From positions 434,001-498,000 of the forward strand of contig DATELH010000002.1 of assembly GCA_035276765.1 (NCBI GenBank): DNA of 64,000 nucleotides, given 5' to 3'. The translations under genes and the position numbers were made by a program. The notes beneath the pieces were generated by a model, which worked only from the letters and a program-made list of their open reading frames with translations, had not been told where the DNA came from and made no database searches. Shown here piece by piece: positions 53,403 through 63,001 of this stretch. This DNA is from DATASD01 sp035276765 (GTDB taxonomy: Bacteria; Patescibacteriota; Saccharimonadia; Saccharimonadales; UBA4665). The stretch's first letter is position 1, and each line of letters starts with the position of its first letter.

Positions 53403-55807
53403 ATCTCGATCGGCGCAGCCGTCGGGCTCGCAAAGCGCGGACCGCCCATGCCATTGGCAGGAGCGGTTACGAGCTCGTCGCCATTGGCGCCATAGCGCTC
53501 TTAGTCGTTGGCGTGCTATGCGTCTTCGTTGCCCAGTTACCGCGCGCCGGTTATGCAGCCGCAGCCCTGGGTTTGTTACTCGCAATGGTGGCTTTGTGGT
53601 ACAAGCTCGACCTCGCTGTACTGCCGCCAGCCAAAACCATGCGTACGCTCGATGACGTCCTGGCACCCGAACTTTTGGCGCGCCTGCCGGAAACACTCAC
53701 CCCAGCCGAAGCCTGGAAACTGGCGCTGCAAAGCGGTCCGGCATATTTTGTCATCAACCATTTGTTTATGCATCCCGATGCCTCGGCCACGCAGCTCAGC
53801 ACCAATGCTAGCGATATGGCAACCGTGTGGGACGAGGCGGTCAAGCTGCAGCAGTATTACCATGCACCGCAAATTAACGCCGGTACACTGGTGACGGCAC
53901 TCATTTTGACGTCGGCGCCGCTGCGCGATTACCTCAACCGCCAAAAGCTCGGTACGGAAGACGTGCTGGAGGTATATCAGTGGCTGGAGCGGCAAATCGC
54001 TATGTCGGAGCGGCACAAGTCGCATTTTGGAGGCATCGGGCGCGATTGGGCCTCGGGTTTTACACCCACGCTTGAGCACTTCAGCGAAAACGTCAGTCAG
54101 GGCATTCAGATGGCCGGCGGCTACACACACTATTTGGCCCATACTGATCTGTACGACGGCATGATAAACAGCTTGGTGCAGGGAAGTGGCGTGGCCATTG
54201 TGGGCGCGGCGGGCGTGGGCAAAACAACGCTTGTATATGGTCTGGCCGACCGTTTGCTAAAAGGCCAAGATAAAACCCTGCAGTACCATCAAGTGGTCAG
54301 CCTGAACGCCTCGCTTATTCTGTCCGCTGGTGGCAACCGGTTGGAGAGTTTGCTCATGACGCTGTTTGGCGAAGCTATCCACGCCGGCAATATTATTTTG
54401 TTCATCGATGAAGCGCAATTGTTCTTTGGCAACGGTGTTGGCGCGTTTGACATCAGCCAGATTTTACTGCCCGTGCTCAAAAACCGCAACATCCATATTA
54501 TTGCGGCGTTTTCGCCCGACGAGTGGCAGCAGCTTCGCATTCATAACGAAACGCTCACCAGCAGTTTCTCGGCCGTCGTCATCCCAGAGGCAACCACGCC
54601 CGAAACCATGCGTATTTTGGAAGACCTTGCCCCCGTGCTTGAACACCGCAACGATGTGCTCATTACCTTTGATGCACTGCGCGAAACCGTGCGGCTCAGC
54701 GGCCAATACATGCAAGACCAAGCGTATCCGGGCAAGGCGATCAACTTGCTCGAGCAAGCGCTGCCATACGCCCAACACAAGCTTTTAAACGCCGAAACGG
54801 TACAGGCGGCACTCGAAAAGACACGCGGTCTCAAGGTTTCCGCCGCTCAGGCGCCCGAGGCAGACGTGCTATTGCATCTCGAGGACCGCATTCACCAGCG
54901 CATGATTAACCAAGTCCGCGCCGTCGGCGTAGTAGCCGGGGCGTTGCGCCGCGGACGGGCTGGTGTTTCGAATCCCAAACGTCCAGTGGGGAGCTTTTTG
55001 TTTCTTGGACCGACTGGTGTGGGCAAAACCGAGCTCGCCAAATCGCTGGCCGCCGTATACTTTGGCGACGAACACCAAATGGTTCGCCTCGACATGAGCG
55101 AATATCAACAGCCCGAAGATGTCAACCGCCTGCTTTCGGCCGGCGGACAAGGCGAGCGAAGTTTGTTGCTAGCAATGCGTGAACAGCCATTTTCGGTAGT
55201 GCTATTCGACGAAATCGAAAAAGCGCATCCCAACATCCTCAACTTGTTCCTGCAAATGCTCGACGAAGGACAGCTCACCGACAACAACGGCAAGCCGGCG
55301 TCGTTTCGGAGTGCTATCATTATCGCCACCAGCAACGCTGGCAGTAACGACATCATCGAACGCATGCGCAGCGGCGAAAACCTCGACAGTTTCGAGCGCC
55401 CACTGATTAACAAGCTCATTTCGGCCGGCCAGTTCAAACCGGAGCTCATTAACCGGTTCGACGAAGTAGTGCTGTTCCGTCCGCTTAACCAAGCTGAGCT
55501 TACACAAGTGGCCGAGCTCATGGTGGCCGATGTCAACAAAACGCTTTCGGCGCAAAACATCCGTGTGGAACTCAGCCAAGACGCCCTGCAACAGCTCGCT
55601 AGCCAGGGCTATGATCCCGAATTTGGCGCGCGCCCCATGCGGCGACTCATCCAAAAGACCGTCGAAAACGCCGTGGCTGTCAAGATTTTACAGGGCGAAG
55701 CCGCACCGGGCAGCGTGATTCGCCTCGACATGAGCGACCTTGCTCCGGCAGAAGCGCCACCAGAACCATCCACACCAAGCGCAACTCCGCCCACCGGTAC
55801 GAACTAA
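53399..55807 (+). CDS. Membrane-anchored Clp-type double AAA+ ATPase
   Basis: An 802-residue protein. Two membrane helices at about 25-47 and 50-67 replace part of the usual Clp N-terminal domain, although a helical stretch at 90-200 may be a Clp-N relic. AAA module 1 has GAAGVGKTT near 270 and FIDEAQLFF as Walker B. AAA module 2 has GPTGVGKTE near 536, VVLFDEIEKAHP and the ClpB/ClpC D2 small domain (YDPEFGARPMRRLI). No long ClpB-style middle domain is evident. Proteins of this type unfold substrates for ClpP or disaggregate them; here the job must be at the membrane. It overlaps the small membrane gene by ATGA. Confidence 0.9.
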   Translation: MNLDRRSRRARKARTAHAIGRSGYELVAIGAIALLVVGVLCVFVAQLPRAGYAAAALGLLLAMVALWYKLDLAVLPPAKTMRTLDDVLAPELLARLPETLTPAEAWKLALQSGPAYFVINHLFMHPDASATQLSTNASDMATVWDEAVKLQQYYHAPQINAGTLVTALILTSAPLRDYLNRQKLGTEDVLEVYQWLERQIAMSERHKSHFGGIGRDWASGFTPTLEHFSENVSQGIQMAGGYTHYLAHTDLYDGMINSLVQGSGVAIVGAAGVGKTTLVYGLADRLLKGQDKTLQYHQVVSLNASLILSAGGNRLESLLMTLFGEAIHAGNIILFIDEAQLFFGNGVGAFDISQILLPVLKNRNIHIIAAFSPDEWQQLRIHNETLTSSFSAVVIPEATTPETMRILEDLAPVLEHRNDVLITFDALRETVRLSGQYMQDQAYPGKAINLLEQALPYAQHKLLNAETVQAALEKTRGLKVSAAQAPEADVLLHLEDRIHQRMINQVRAVGVVAGALRRGRAGVSNPKRPVGSFLFLGPTGVGKTELAKSLAAVYFGDEHQMVRLDMSEYQQPEDVNRLLSAGGQGERSLLLAMREQPFSVVLFDEIEKAHPNILNLFLQMLDEGQLTDNNGKPASFRSAIIIATSNAGSNDIIERMRSGENLDSFERPLINKLISAGQFKPELINRFDEVVLFRPLNQAELTQVAELMVADVNKTLSAQNIRVELSQDALQQLASQGYDPEFGARPMRRLIQKTVENAVAVKILQGEAAPGSVIRLDMSDLAPAEAPPEPSTPSATPPTGTN

Positions 55808-56215
55808 CTAGTCAATCGATCCCTGTGCTTGCAAACGTGGGATAACTTCGTGTTCAAAAATCGAGCCAACCTGGATGTCCTCGGGAATTTTTGATGTTAG
55901 CCAGCGGATTTCCTCAACTTCGTTGTCGGGGATAATCTCGCCCTCCCAGCGTTCCACGACAAAAACTTCCATATGCACTTGGCGGCCGGGATGGCCGGCC
56001 GCCTCGGCCGTAAACGTACCGAACGGAATAAAATCTTCCTCGCGCGTCTCTATCGAAAACTCCTCTTTAAGTTCGCGGACAAGCGCACGCTTTGCAGTTT
56101 CGCCAGCCTCAATTTTTCCACCCGGCGCAATAAAAAATTCCTTGCCATGGGAGCGTTCGGTTAACAATTTGCGGTCTTGTATAAGAACGCCCGCTGCTTT
56201 GTAGATAGTTTCCAT
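55808..56215 (-). CDS. Nudix hydrolase
   Basis: A 135-residue Nudix protein; the box reads GGKIEAGETAKRALVRELKE then EFSIE and is complete. It resembles the 8-oxo-dGTP diphosphatase (MutT) subgroup. The METIYKAAG start is set by TACAAT six nt upstream; a frame 73 codons longer would run antisense to the PHP leader and is not supported. Confidence 0.9.
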   Translation of the reverse strand: METIYKAAGVLIQDRKLLTERSHGKEFFIAPGGKIEAGETAKRALVRELKEEFSIETREEDFIPFGTFTAEAAGHPGRQVHMEVFVVERWEGEIIPDNEVEEIRWLTSKIPEDIQVGSIFEHEVIPRLQAQGSID

Positions 56216-56221
56216 ATCTTT

Positions 56222-56227
56222 ATTGTA
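56222..56227 (-). promoter_or_regulatory. -10 element for leaderless Nudix gene
   Basis: TACAAT on the minus strand ends six nt before the ATG at 56215. Confidence 0.65.
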
Positions 56228-56375
56228 CCAAAGTAAACGGTGTAAAAATATGCTGGCAAACTTTACGAAGCGGGTGAAAACCCTTAAAATAAAGAGGATA
56301 TGACGCACGTGTTTGGGCAGTTTTGCGCCCTCAATAACAACACTAACACCTATCATACGCGGTAGGAGGTCTAAC

Positions 56376-57029
56376 ATGTTCAAAATTGACCTCCATACAC
56401 ACTCGTACGGCTCGCCCGACGGAGGTCTTCGCATGCGCCACTACCAGCGAGCGCTCGACGAGGGCATGCTCGATTTTATCGCCGTTACCGACCACAACCG
56501 CATCGACGTTGCCCAAGAACTCCAAGCCGCGTTGGGCCAGCAAATTATCGTTGGTGAAGAAATCAACACTACCGCGGGCGAGATTATCGGCCTGTACTTA
56601 CAAGAAAATGTCCCGGCCGGGCTCAGTCCGGAAGAGACCGTAAAGCGCATTAAAAAGCAGGGCGGGCTCGTGTATGTGCCGCACCCCTTCGAAACCGTGC
56701 GCAAAGGGGTACCCGAACATGTACTCAAAAAGCTCGCCAAAGACGTTGACATCCTCGAGGTGCACAACGGCCGGGCCGTGTTCCAAAACCACAGCAGCCG
56801 GGCGAGCGCTTGGGTAAAAAACAATGACTGCGTTGGTGCCAGCAGCAGCGACGCGCACGGCTTTCGTGGCTGGGGCAAGACGTACTCATGTATCGAGGGG
56901 AAGCCGACCCGCGACAACCTTGTAAAATTACTGTCAGCCGCCTCGTACGCAGTCCACGCACCTGGCGTTATTGGCTTGCTCTACCCAAAACTTAACCGCG
57001 CCAAAAGCCGATTCGACAATGCACTATAA
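56376..57029 (+). CDS. PHP-domain phosphoesterase
   Basis: A 217-residue PHP protein. DLHTHSYGS (His7, His9), VTDHNRID, HPFE and SSSDAHG supply the metal-binding His and Asp residues of the polymerase-and-histidinol-phosphatase family. Members hydrolyse nucleotide or other phosphate esters. A strong site (AGGAGG) eight nt before the ATG fixes the start. It overlaps the next gene by 11 nt. Confidence 0.9.
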   Translation: MFKIDLHTHSYGSPDGGLRMRHYQRALDEGMLDFIAVTDHNRIDVAQELQAALGQQIIVGEEINTTAGEIIGLYLQENVPAGLSPEETVKRIKKQGGLVYVPHPFETVRKGVPEHVLKKLAKDVDILEVHNGRAVFQNHSSRASAWVKNNDCVGASSSDAHGFRGWGKTYSCIEGKPTRDNLVKLLSAASYAVHAPGVIGLLYPKLNRAKSRFDNAL

Positions 57030-57594
57030 CATTTTTCAAGATGTCTTTTTCGCCCTGTGGGTGTATTTTGCGGCTGCCATTGGCAACATGACGCCCATTT
57101 TAGTCGCCAAGTCCGCCTGGAAACCTTTACAAAATTGGACCACCCCGATCGACTTTGGCAAGACCTTTCGCGGCAAACGTATTTTTGGCACACACAAAAC
57201 TTGGCGCGGACTCGTTACCGGCATGATTGTTTCAACCATCGTGTTGGCGATCCAGCAAGTGGCGTTTCGGCATGCACATTTTTTGCAGGTGTGGCTTGGT
57301 GAGTTTGATTTTGGGCATTTGCCAACGCTTATTGTGGGGCCGCTTCTTGGCTTTGGCGCGCTCGGCGGCGATGCCGTCAAAAGCTTTTTCAAACGGCAAC
57401 GCGGTACACCACCGGGAGAAAGTTGGTTTCCGTTCGATCAAATCGACCTGCCTGTCGGCGCGCTTGTAGTGACGTGGCCATTTATACATCCTACGTTCGC
57501 GCAAGCCGTTATAGCCGTGCTGCTCGGATTGAGCGCCCAGCTCATTTCATCGTACATTGGTTTTTTGCTGCATCTCAAAGACAAGCCTATTTAG
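57019..57594 (+). CDS. CarS/CdsA-like CTP:lipid cytidylyltransferase
   Basis: A 191-residue membrane protein. FGKTFRGKRIFGTHKTWRG and ALGGDAVKSFFKRQRGTPPG then FPFDQID match the CDP-archaeol synthase (CarS, DUF46) family, which also occurs in bacteria. It would make a CDP-activated lipid, the donor for CDP-alcohol phosphotransferases such as the fusion at 18,063. It overlaps the PHP gene and, by eight nt, the convergent GT2 gene. Confidence 0.88.
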   Translation: MHYNIFQDVFFALWVYFAAAIGNMTPILVAKSAWKPLQNWTTPIDFGKTFRGKRIFGTHKTWRGLVTGMIVSTIVLAIQQVAFRHAHFLQVWLGEFDFGHLPTLIVGPLLGFGALGGDAVKSFFKRQRGTPPGESWFPFDQIDLPVGALVVTWPFIHPTFAQAVIAVLLGLSAQLISSYIGFLLHLKDKPI

Positions 57595-59188
57595 CGGTCA
57601 GCTCGGGTTGAACGACACGGGGTGGGGCTCGGCGTTCTTCTGTAGCACGGGCGGCAGGGCGCTGTGCTAGTCCTTTACTGTCGATATCGGCCGAACGATT
57701 GGCAATGAGCGACAAGTACACGCTCAGCAGCCCTGGAATAACAATCAAAAGCGTCGGCAACGGCGTGTTGTCGCATACGATTGAAACGGCCAGCAGGGCA
57801 ACACCAAACAGCAACTCGCCGCGGTTGGCGCGAAACGCCTCGCCCAACGAAATATGCTGCTGGTCCTTAGGTGTCACCAAAAACACCGACTTGCCAAACA
57901 GCGACTTCAGCGACGAACGCAAACTCACAAAAAACATCGAACCGTACAAAAGCATGGTGTGCAGCAAATACGAAACCAGCTTAACAGGGTGCATGGTGCG
58001 CGCATAGTAAAAAATGTCGTTGAGCATGGGCGCGAGCAAAAACAGTCCGGTCGGTATGAGCAGCCAAAACGGATATTTAATTTCGTACTGCATGAGCGGC
58101 AAAAACACGACGTTTATCAAAATGTACAGTGAGAAGAAAAACGTCAGCGGCAAACTGTACGTAAACAAAATAATATCGAGTTTCTCGAACCACGACATTG
58201 GCGATTTTATAATGCGGCCGGTGTACTTTTTGATGAATTCCATGTTGCCTTGCGTCCATTTGCTGTGGCGCTTTTTGAAGGCTAGATAGTCGATCGGGTA
58301 TTCTTCCTCGCAAGTGATGTCGGGCGCAAAACCGGTGTAATAGCCGGCGCCACGCGCCTCGATGCTAAAGCACAAATCTTCAGCCACCAAGTGCGGAAAG
58401 CCGCCAGCCGCGCGGTAACATTCGCGGCTCACCATAGCACCATGCCCTAGTAGCGATAAAAAACCGTGCGCATGCTTAACCGTTTGATAGGTAATCCAGT
58501 GCGAGTTCACGCCCACGGCAAACAGATTCATGAATTTGTTGCGGTTGCGTGTGGCAATGTGGTTGGCTTGCAAAATGCCCATATTCTGGTAAAACGCAAA
58601 GTAGTCAAGCGCACGCGTAATAAAATTGCGCGGCACAATTTCGTCGCTATCCAGAATGACAAAATAGTCGAAGCCGGCAGTTTGCAGATAGTTGTTGAGG
58701 TTGCCGGCTTTAAAGCCAACGTTGCTATCGCGGCGCACCACCTTGATAGTATGTTTTTGGGCGAAGGCATCGACCTTTTGCAAATACTCTGGCTTCTTGG
58801 AGTCGTCCAAAATAACAACCTCGCGGTTCGGATAATCCTGCTGCATACTGGCAAGCAGGCTGTCCCCGTTAAAATCGTTGCAGGTACAATACACCATCAC
58901 CACGCGCGGCTGATTATTGAAGCCCTTAGTGCGTGGCCAGTGGTTATGTGGCGGCAGTGTGCCGATTATCCGTTTGCGCAAATAATAATAGAGGGTATAT
59001 ACGAGGTCTTTGACTCCGTTCAACCAAAAATAACCGATAAAAAACGTGCTAACGACCACAAGTGTAGTCACAAGCCAGCCATGCGGTTCGGCGCGGTGAA
59101 TTGCCGCCAGTAAGGGTACAACGGCAACACTCACCAACAGCAGCCAGGCGCACAGAATTATTCTATACAGCAGAGGGGTTTTCCTCAT
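57587..59188 (-). CDS. Cellulose-synthase-like GT2
   Basis: A 533-residue membrane glycosyltransferase with two N-terminal helices (LYRIILCAWLLLVSVAVVPL, LVTTLVVVSTFFIGYFW) and five or so C-terminal helices. VVMVYCTCNDFNG, VILDDS, FVILDSDEIVP, EDLCFSIEARG and KWTQGNMEF form the GT2 core; the last replaces the usual QxxRW with a WTQG arrangement as in some teichoic-acid or mannan synthases. It is the last gene of the minus-strand envelope operon. Confidence 0.88.
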   Translation of the reverse strand: MRKTPLLYRIILCAWLLLVSVAVVPLLAAIHRAEPHGWLVTTLVVVSTFFIGYFWLNGVKDLVYTLYYYLRKRIIGTLPPHNHWPRTKGFNNQPRVVMVYCTCNDFNGDSLLASMQQDYPNREVVILDDSKKPEYLQKVDAFAQKHTIKVVRRDSNVGFKAGNLNNYLQTAGFDYFVILDSDEIVPRNFITRALDYFAFYQNMGILQANHIATRNRNKFMNLFAVGVNSHWITYQTVKHAHGFLSLLGHGAMVSRECYRAAGGFPHLVAEDLCFSIEARGAGYYTGFAPDITCEEEYPIDYLAFKKRHSKWTQGNMEFIKKYTGRIIKSPMSWFEKLDIILFTYSLPLTFFFSLYILINVVFLPLMQYEIKYPFWLLIPTGLFLLAPMLNDIFYYARTMHPVKLVSYLLHTMLLYGSMFFVSLRSSLKSLFGKSVFLVTPKDQQHISLGEAFRANRGELLFGVALLAVSIVCDNTPLPTLLIVIPGLLSVYLSLIANRSADIDSKGLAQRPAARATEERRAPPRVVQPELTAK

Positions 59189-59405
59189 AGGCGCTCCTTG
59201 TAATTATTAAAATGTATATAAAATGTGCAGACACACCGTGACAGTCTGGCATCCTTTGGGCCAGGCCGAAGTTACATTTTTCACTGCACCTTATCTGGAA
59301 CGTGGCAAAGGGCGAGGCTATAACACCGCTCAGCCAAATTCTCAAAAACCACGCAAAAAAGCCACCGTTTCAGCGGATGCTTACAGCGGCGTTGCAGATT
59401 TTACA

Positions 59406-61307
59406 CTATTGGTATTGTTTACACTCGGCAGGTTCGGCCGTGCCTTTGAGCTTGCCACTTACCAGTTCGTAGCCGTACAGCTGGTATTTGTCACCGGTTG
59501 CAAACTGGCAATCGGGCAGCAGTGGCAGCGAATAGCCAAGGTAGTTGTTTAGAATGACGCGAAAAATATCGACCGAGCTAGTGGCCTGCGTAGCCACCGT
59601 CTGCTCGCTCATGTCAGGCAAGTAATAGCTGGCGAGCACGCCGAATTTTTGTTGCATTTGCTCCAGCGGCAGGTTGATGGGGTTGTAATAATGGCCAGGC
59701 GTGAGTGTGCCGCGGAATTGTTTGGGGTAAGGGCCTTCGTCGGCTTGGATAACGACGGCGGCGTTCGGGTCTTTGGTGCGAATATCCGAAATAAGATCTT
59801 TGAGCCGGGTGTTCAGGTACGTAAGTTGGTTGGTGTACTTGACCGTTTCGTCGGCGCCCCCGTCGTCGCGGTCGCCGTCGTAGGCCGGGTTTGAGCCGTC
59901 CGGCCCAAAAATATACGGGTCGTGCGGCACAAGCACGTGCGCAAAAGTAAATTGCGGTGTCTTTTGCGTGCTGCTGGCTGCGGCAATTCCTTTGAGCGCT
60001 GCCATTTGCTCTTCAAAATTATCGCGCGGGGCGGTATCGAGGTCGTATTTTACCGCTGCCGTCTTGCCAACCGTCACACCTTTTTTGAGCAAGGGCGACA
60101 AAATACTTTTGTTGATAATGTCGCGCTGTAAGTCGGTCATCCAAAACGTCAGGCCAAAGGCGCGCAGGCGAAAGGCCTTGGTTGGTTGGTTGTCGGCCTG
60201 GATGCCATCGCGCGTAAAATCCCACCACGACGCCACTTGGTTATAAGTGTAGCCGTTTTGTTTGAGCGCCTGCGCCACTGGCGGATCGTTGAGCGTGGCG
60301 CGGTAAGGAAAAGCTGTTTGGAAGCCAGCGGCGTCTTGCGTGAAGCTGCTGTTAAGATTAGGAAAGTACGTCATCCCAAGTGTAGAGGCCGTGGATTGCA
60401 TGGTGAACGGATAGTTGGCGTAAGCATCGTCGCGCGTCACAAAACCTTCGTCGCCCAAAAACTTCAGTAGGTCGCTGTTGTCGTAATCATAGTCCGTGGC
60501 CAGCGTGTCGGCGCTGGCGTAGCGGTCGAATAGCAGATAATACACGTTGGGTTTATTAGTGATGACAGCATGTGCAGGTTTGGCCGGCGTAAAGCTGGCA
60601 GGCTGTTTATAGGCGAGTTGGTGGCGGATCTCCCACAAACGGTCGGCTGTCTTATAAAGCTGTGCGGCAAAAACAAAAGTCACTACAAACACCGTCAACT
60701 TGAGCAAAGGCAATGCGCGCAAACGGCGAACATGCCGCACGGCAAAGTCGAGCGCCCACGCGGCCAAGCCAAGCGTAATCGCCAACACCAGCACATATAC
60801 AAGGCCGCGCGCAAACGGCGTATCCCACTGCTTTGGCACAAGCTTGTCCGCAATAGCGTGCATCCGCGGATAGGAGTACGAGTACGAATACAGCCCATAC
60901 ATAAGCGGCAAAGCTGCCGCGTGAGCGGGCATTGGCCGCCGCAAAACCAACCGGAAAAGATAGTAAAAAATCGTGCTCAAAACGGCCAGCAAAATAATCG
61001 GCGCAAAAACTTCCTGCGGGTAGCTAAAGTCGGAGTTCTCGAGCCAGCGCGACAAAACCAGCGAACTCATCAACATAATTTCTGGCAAGCTAGTGCGGAG
61101 CGTGAACCGGCCAACTGCGCGCGCCCAGCGTCCCGCAACTTGCTGTACGCGAGGTGGTTTTGTGACAGGCTGTTCGGGTTTTTTGACCTCCGAAGGAGTG
61201 GCTTTGGAGATGTCGGGCTCACCGCCAGTCATTTCTGCCACAATATGCTTGGCAGTTTTGGCGAGCTCAATGGGCTCGTGTTGTTTGGACGCTTGCTTTT
61301 TTGCCAT
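59406..61307 (-). CDS. Membrane protein with alkaline phosphatase/sulfatase-like domain
   Basis: A 633-residue protein. About five membrane helices lie at 70-225, and an outer domain starts near 250 with PNVYYLLFDRYASADTL, where the LLFDRY Asp begins a sulfatase-type metal site. FTFAHVLVPHDPYIFG and VVIQADEGPY are further fold marks. The layout resembles lipoteichoic acid synthases and phosphoethanolamine transferases, so transfer of a phospho-group onto a glycan or lipid is likely. The usual catalytic Thr/Ser is not certain. The gap of 217 nt downstream (59,189-59,405) shows no convincing gene. Confidence 0.78.
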   Translation of the reverse strand: MAKKQASKQHEPIELAKTAKHIVAEMTGGEPDISKATPSEVKKPEQPVTKPPRVQQVAGRWARAVGRFTLRTSLPEIMLMSSLVLSRWLENSDFSYPQEVFAPIILLAVLSTIFYYLFRLVLRRPMPAHAAALPLMYGLYSYSYSYPRMHAIADKLVPKQWDTPFARGLVYVLVLAITLGLAAWALDFAVRHVRRLRALPLLKLTVFVVTFVFAAQLYKTADRLWEIRHQLAYKQPASFTPAKPAHAVITNKPNVYYLLFDRYASADTLATDYDYDNSDLLKFLGDEGFVTRDDAYANYPFTMQSTASTLGMTYFPNLNSSFTQDAAGFQTAFPYRATLNDPPVAQALKQNGYTYNQVASWWDFTRDGIQADNQPTKAFRLRAFGLTFWMTDLQRDIINKSILSPLLKKGVTVGKTAAVKYDLDTAPRDNFEEQMAALKGIAAASSTQKTPQFTFAHVLVPHDPYIFGPDGSNPAYDGDRDDGGADETVKYTNQLTYLNTRLKDLISDIRTKDPNAAVVIQADEGPYPKQFRGTLTPGHYYNPINLPLEQMQQKFGVLASYYLPDMSEQTVATQATSSVDIFRVILNNYLGYSLPLLPDCQFATGDKYQLYGYELVSGKLKGTAEPAECKQYQ

Positions 61308-61309
61308 CT

Positions 61310-62704
61310 TTATGTCTTTTTATCAAACAAGTACATCGTACGTTTGGTGTGTTTGATCGGCACTTTTTTGGCAAGGGTAAAGTACGGCGCCATGGCGGCC
61401 TCGAAGTGCGCCTCATCGTAATCCGGAAAAATATCTTTGCGCGACGACAGCAGGATGTCAACTTTGGAATCGCCTTTAGGAACAAACTCGATGATGACAT
61501 GCTTGCCAGTGGCAGCCAAAAATTCAGCGATGTTCGGTAGCGGCAAGTTACGGCCGATCGCCAAATGGTGAATCAGTGCCAACGCCATCACGGCGTCGGC
61601 CGGACCGCGCTGGAACAGCGAGTCGCGCTCGCGCCCCATCCAGCCATTGGCCGTGCTTGGATTGGTACAATCTTGCACGAGTGGCAGCATAGTGGCGTCG
61701 TATTGGTCGGAATGCGCGTAGTTGCGGCCCACAGCCACCGGGTCGATGTCGAACGCCACCGTATAGGCGTCGAGACCGGCAGCCAATACGCTAAACTCAC
61801 CATTGTTAGCGCCAAAATCCCACACCGTCCGCACCTTTGGCTTGATCTGTTGCAGCAGCTCGCGCACGACCTTTTGCTTTTCCTGGAAAGCCTTATCGGA
61901 ATAGTTCGTAAAGGTGTAATATTCGCCCCATTCGGTTTGCTGGCGGGGCGGATTGAGGCTTTTGACGCTGCGCTGCAAACTAGCCATGAGGCCTTCAAGC
62001 GCAAATTTGCTTACTTGGCGCTTGGGCGCATTGTGGCCCTTGGAGCCGGCGCCTTCGTAGCGCTTTTTAGAAGCGGCGTGCAAATATAGGTGGCTAAGCA
62101 AGCCGTGCGAAAAACGTGCCCGGCGGGGCAATAGCGCACAGGCCAGTTCGAGCGGTACGCCCTCAATGTTTGCCTCCAAATATTTCAGAATGTCGTAAGA
62201 AGTGTAGTGGGCCAGGGCAAGCGGCGCCAAAAAGTGCTCACAAAATTGCTTGTAGCCTTCCCAGGCTTCGCCGACAACATATTTTTTGAACGATAACGTG
62301 TCGATAAACACCGGGCGTTTACCCACAAACTGCACGTTGTAAGCGCTGGCGTCCTTCAAGATCATGCCGTGTTCGAGCGCAAGCTTTTGAATGCGTAGGG
62401 TGAGCAGCGCGGCATCTTTGAGTTGCAAAAACGACCACTCATACGGATATGAAATAAAGGGAATCGGCGTGGGCTGGATTATTTTGTAACGGGCAGCGTC
62501 GGCGGGCAAAGAAAGTTTTTTGACATCCTTGTGTGCAACAATCAGGTTGCGTTCGACCAGCGCATCGTACAGGCCCGAAGTCATAAAATGATCGAAATCT
62601 TCTTTGCCGGCCTGGTTGATTTGCCGGTACACAACGCCGTTATGCATAAAAATAAATCCGGCTGGATCGCGGAAGGAAGCGGCGTGCATATGGGTTTCGT
62701 TCAT
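61310..62704 (-). CDS. SAM-dependent methyltransferase
   Basis: A 464-residue protein. The first 260 residues form an unusual N-terminal region (FIDTLSFKKYVVGEAWEGYKQ, then LPRRARFSHGLLSHLYLH) common in large methyltransferases of glycan loci. From about 290 is a class I domain: VWDFGANNGEFSVLAA is motif I, and VAFDIDPVAVGRNY follows. It ends two nt before the sulfatase-fold gene. It probably methylates a glycan, where such methyl groups cap chains (inference). Confidence 0.82.
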   Translation of the reverse strand: MNETHMHAASFRDPAGFIFMHNGVVYRQINQAGKEDFDHFMTSGLYDALVERNLIVAHKDVKKLSLPADAARYKIIQPTPIPFISYPYEWSFLQLKDAALLTLRIQKLALEHGMILKDASAYNVQFVGKRPVFIDTLSFKKYVVGEAWEGYKQFCEHFLAPLALAHYTSYDILKYLEANIEGVPLELACALLPRRARFSHGLLSHLYLHAASKKRYEGAGSKGHNAPKRQVSKFALEGLMASLQRSVKSLNPPRQQTEWGEYYTFTNYSDKAFQEKQKVVRELLQQIKPKVRTVWDFGANNGEFSVLAAGLDAYTVAFDIDPVAVGRNYAHSDQYDATMLPLVQDCTNPSTANGWMGRERDSLFQRGPADAVMALALIHHLAIGRNLPLPNIAEFLAATGKHVIIEFVPKGDSKVDILLSSRKDIFPDYDEAHFEAAMAPYFTLAKKVPIKHTKRTMYLFDKKT

Positions 62705-62887
62705 TTATTTATTGTCTGATGGATTACTGCGCGACAGAATTGATTTGGTCTTGCGGAATGCATTTCCGATTACCCGGCGGCCAAAAATACCCACACCAGC
62801 AGCTACCCCAACAAACGATTGGATCAGCATACTTCCGGTTCCCGGATCGAGATACGCAAACTGCGGCACAAAAATGTGTAAATTCAT
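62705..62887 (-). CDS. 60-aa YLDPGTGS membrane microprotein
   Basis: A small protein with the motif YLDPGTGSMLIQ near 12-23, one hydrophobic segment (SFVGVAAGVGIFG) and a basic tail. The YLDPGTGS motif occurs in short membrane proteins next to polysaccharide or sulfatase-type genes in many bacteria, role unknown. Its stop is directly followed by the ATG of the methyltransferase. AGGAT just before the start is a weak site. Confidence 0.8.
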   Translation of the reverse strand: MNLHIFVPQFAYLDPGTGSMLIQSFVGVAAGVGIFGRRVIGNAFRKTKSILSRSNPSDNK

Positions 62888-62995
62888 AACATCCTAACTT
62901 CTTACATTTTACCTGAACATAGTGTAGCGTACCATACCTGGAGAAAGGCTTGAATATAATCTTCGCCAGCAGATTTATTCTGCGCCAAAGTATCG

Positions 62996-63001
62996 TATAC
63001 T
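62996..63001 (+). promoter_or_regulatory. -10 element for near-leaderless VKOR gene
   Basis: TATACT ends eight nt before the ATG at 63010. Confidence 0.55.

Noticed and set aside
59223..59552. Plus-strand open frame of 109 codons
   Set aside because: Its second half runs antisense through the end of the sulfatase-fold gene and it has no ribosome binding site or -10 element at the right distance.
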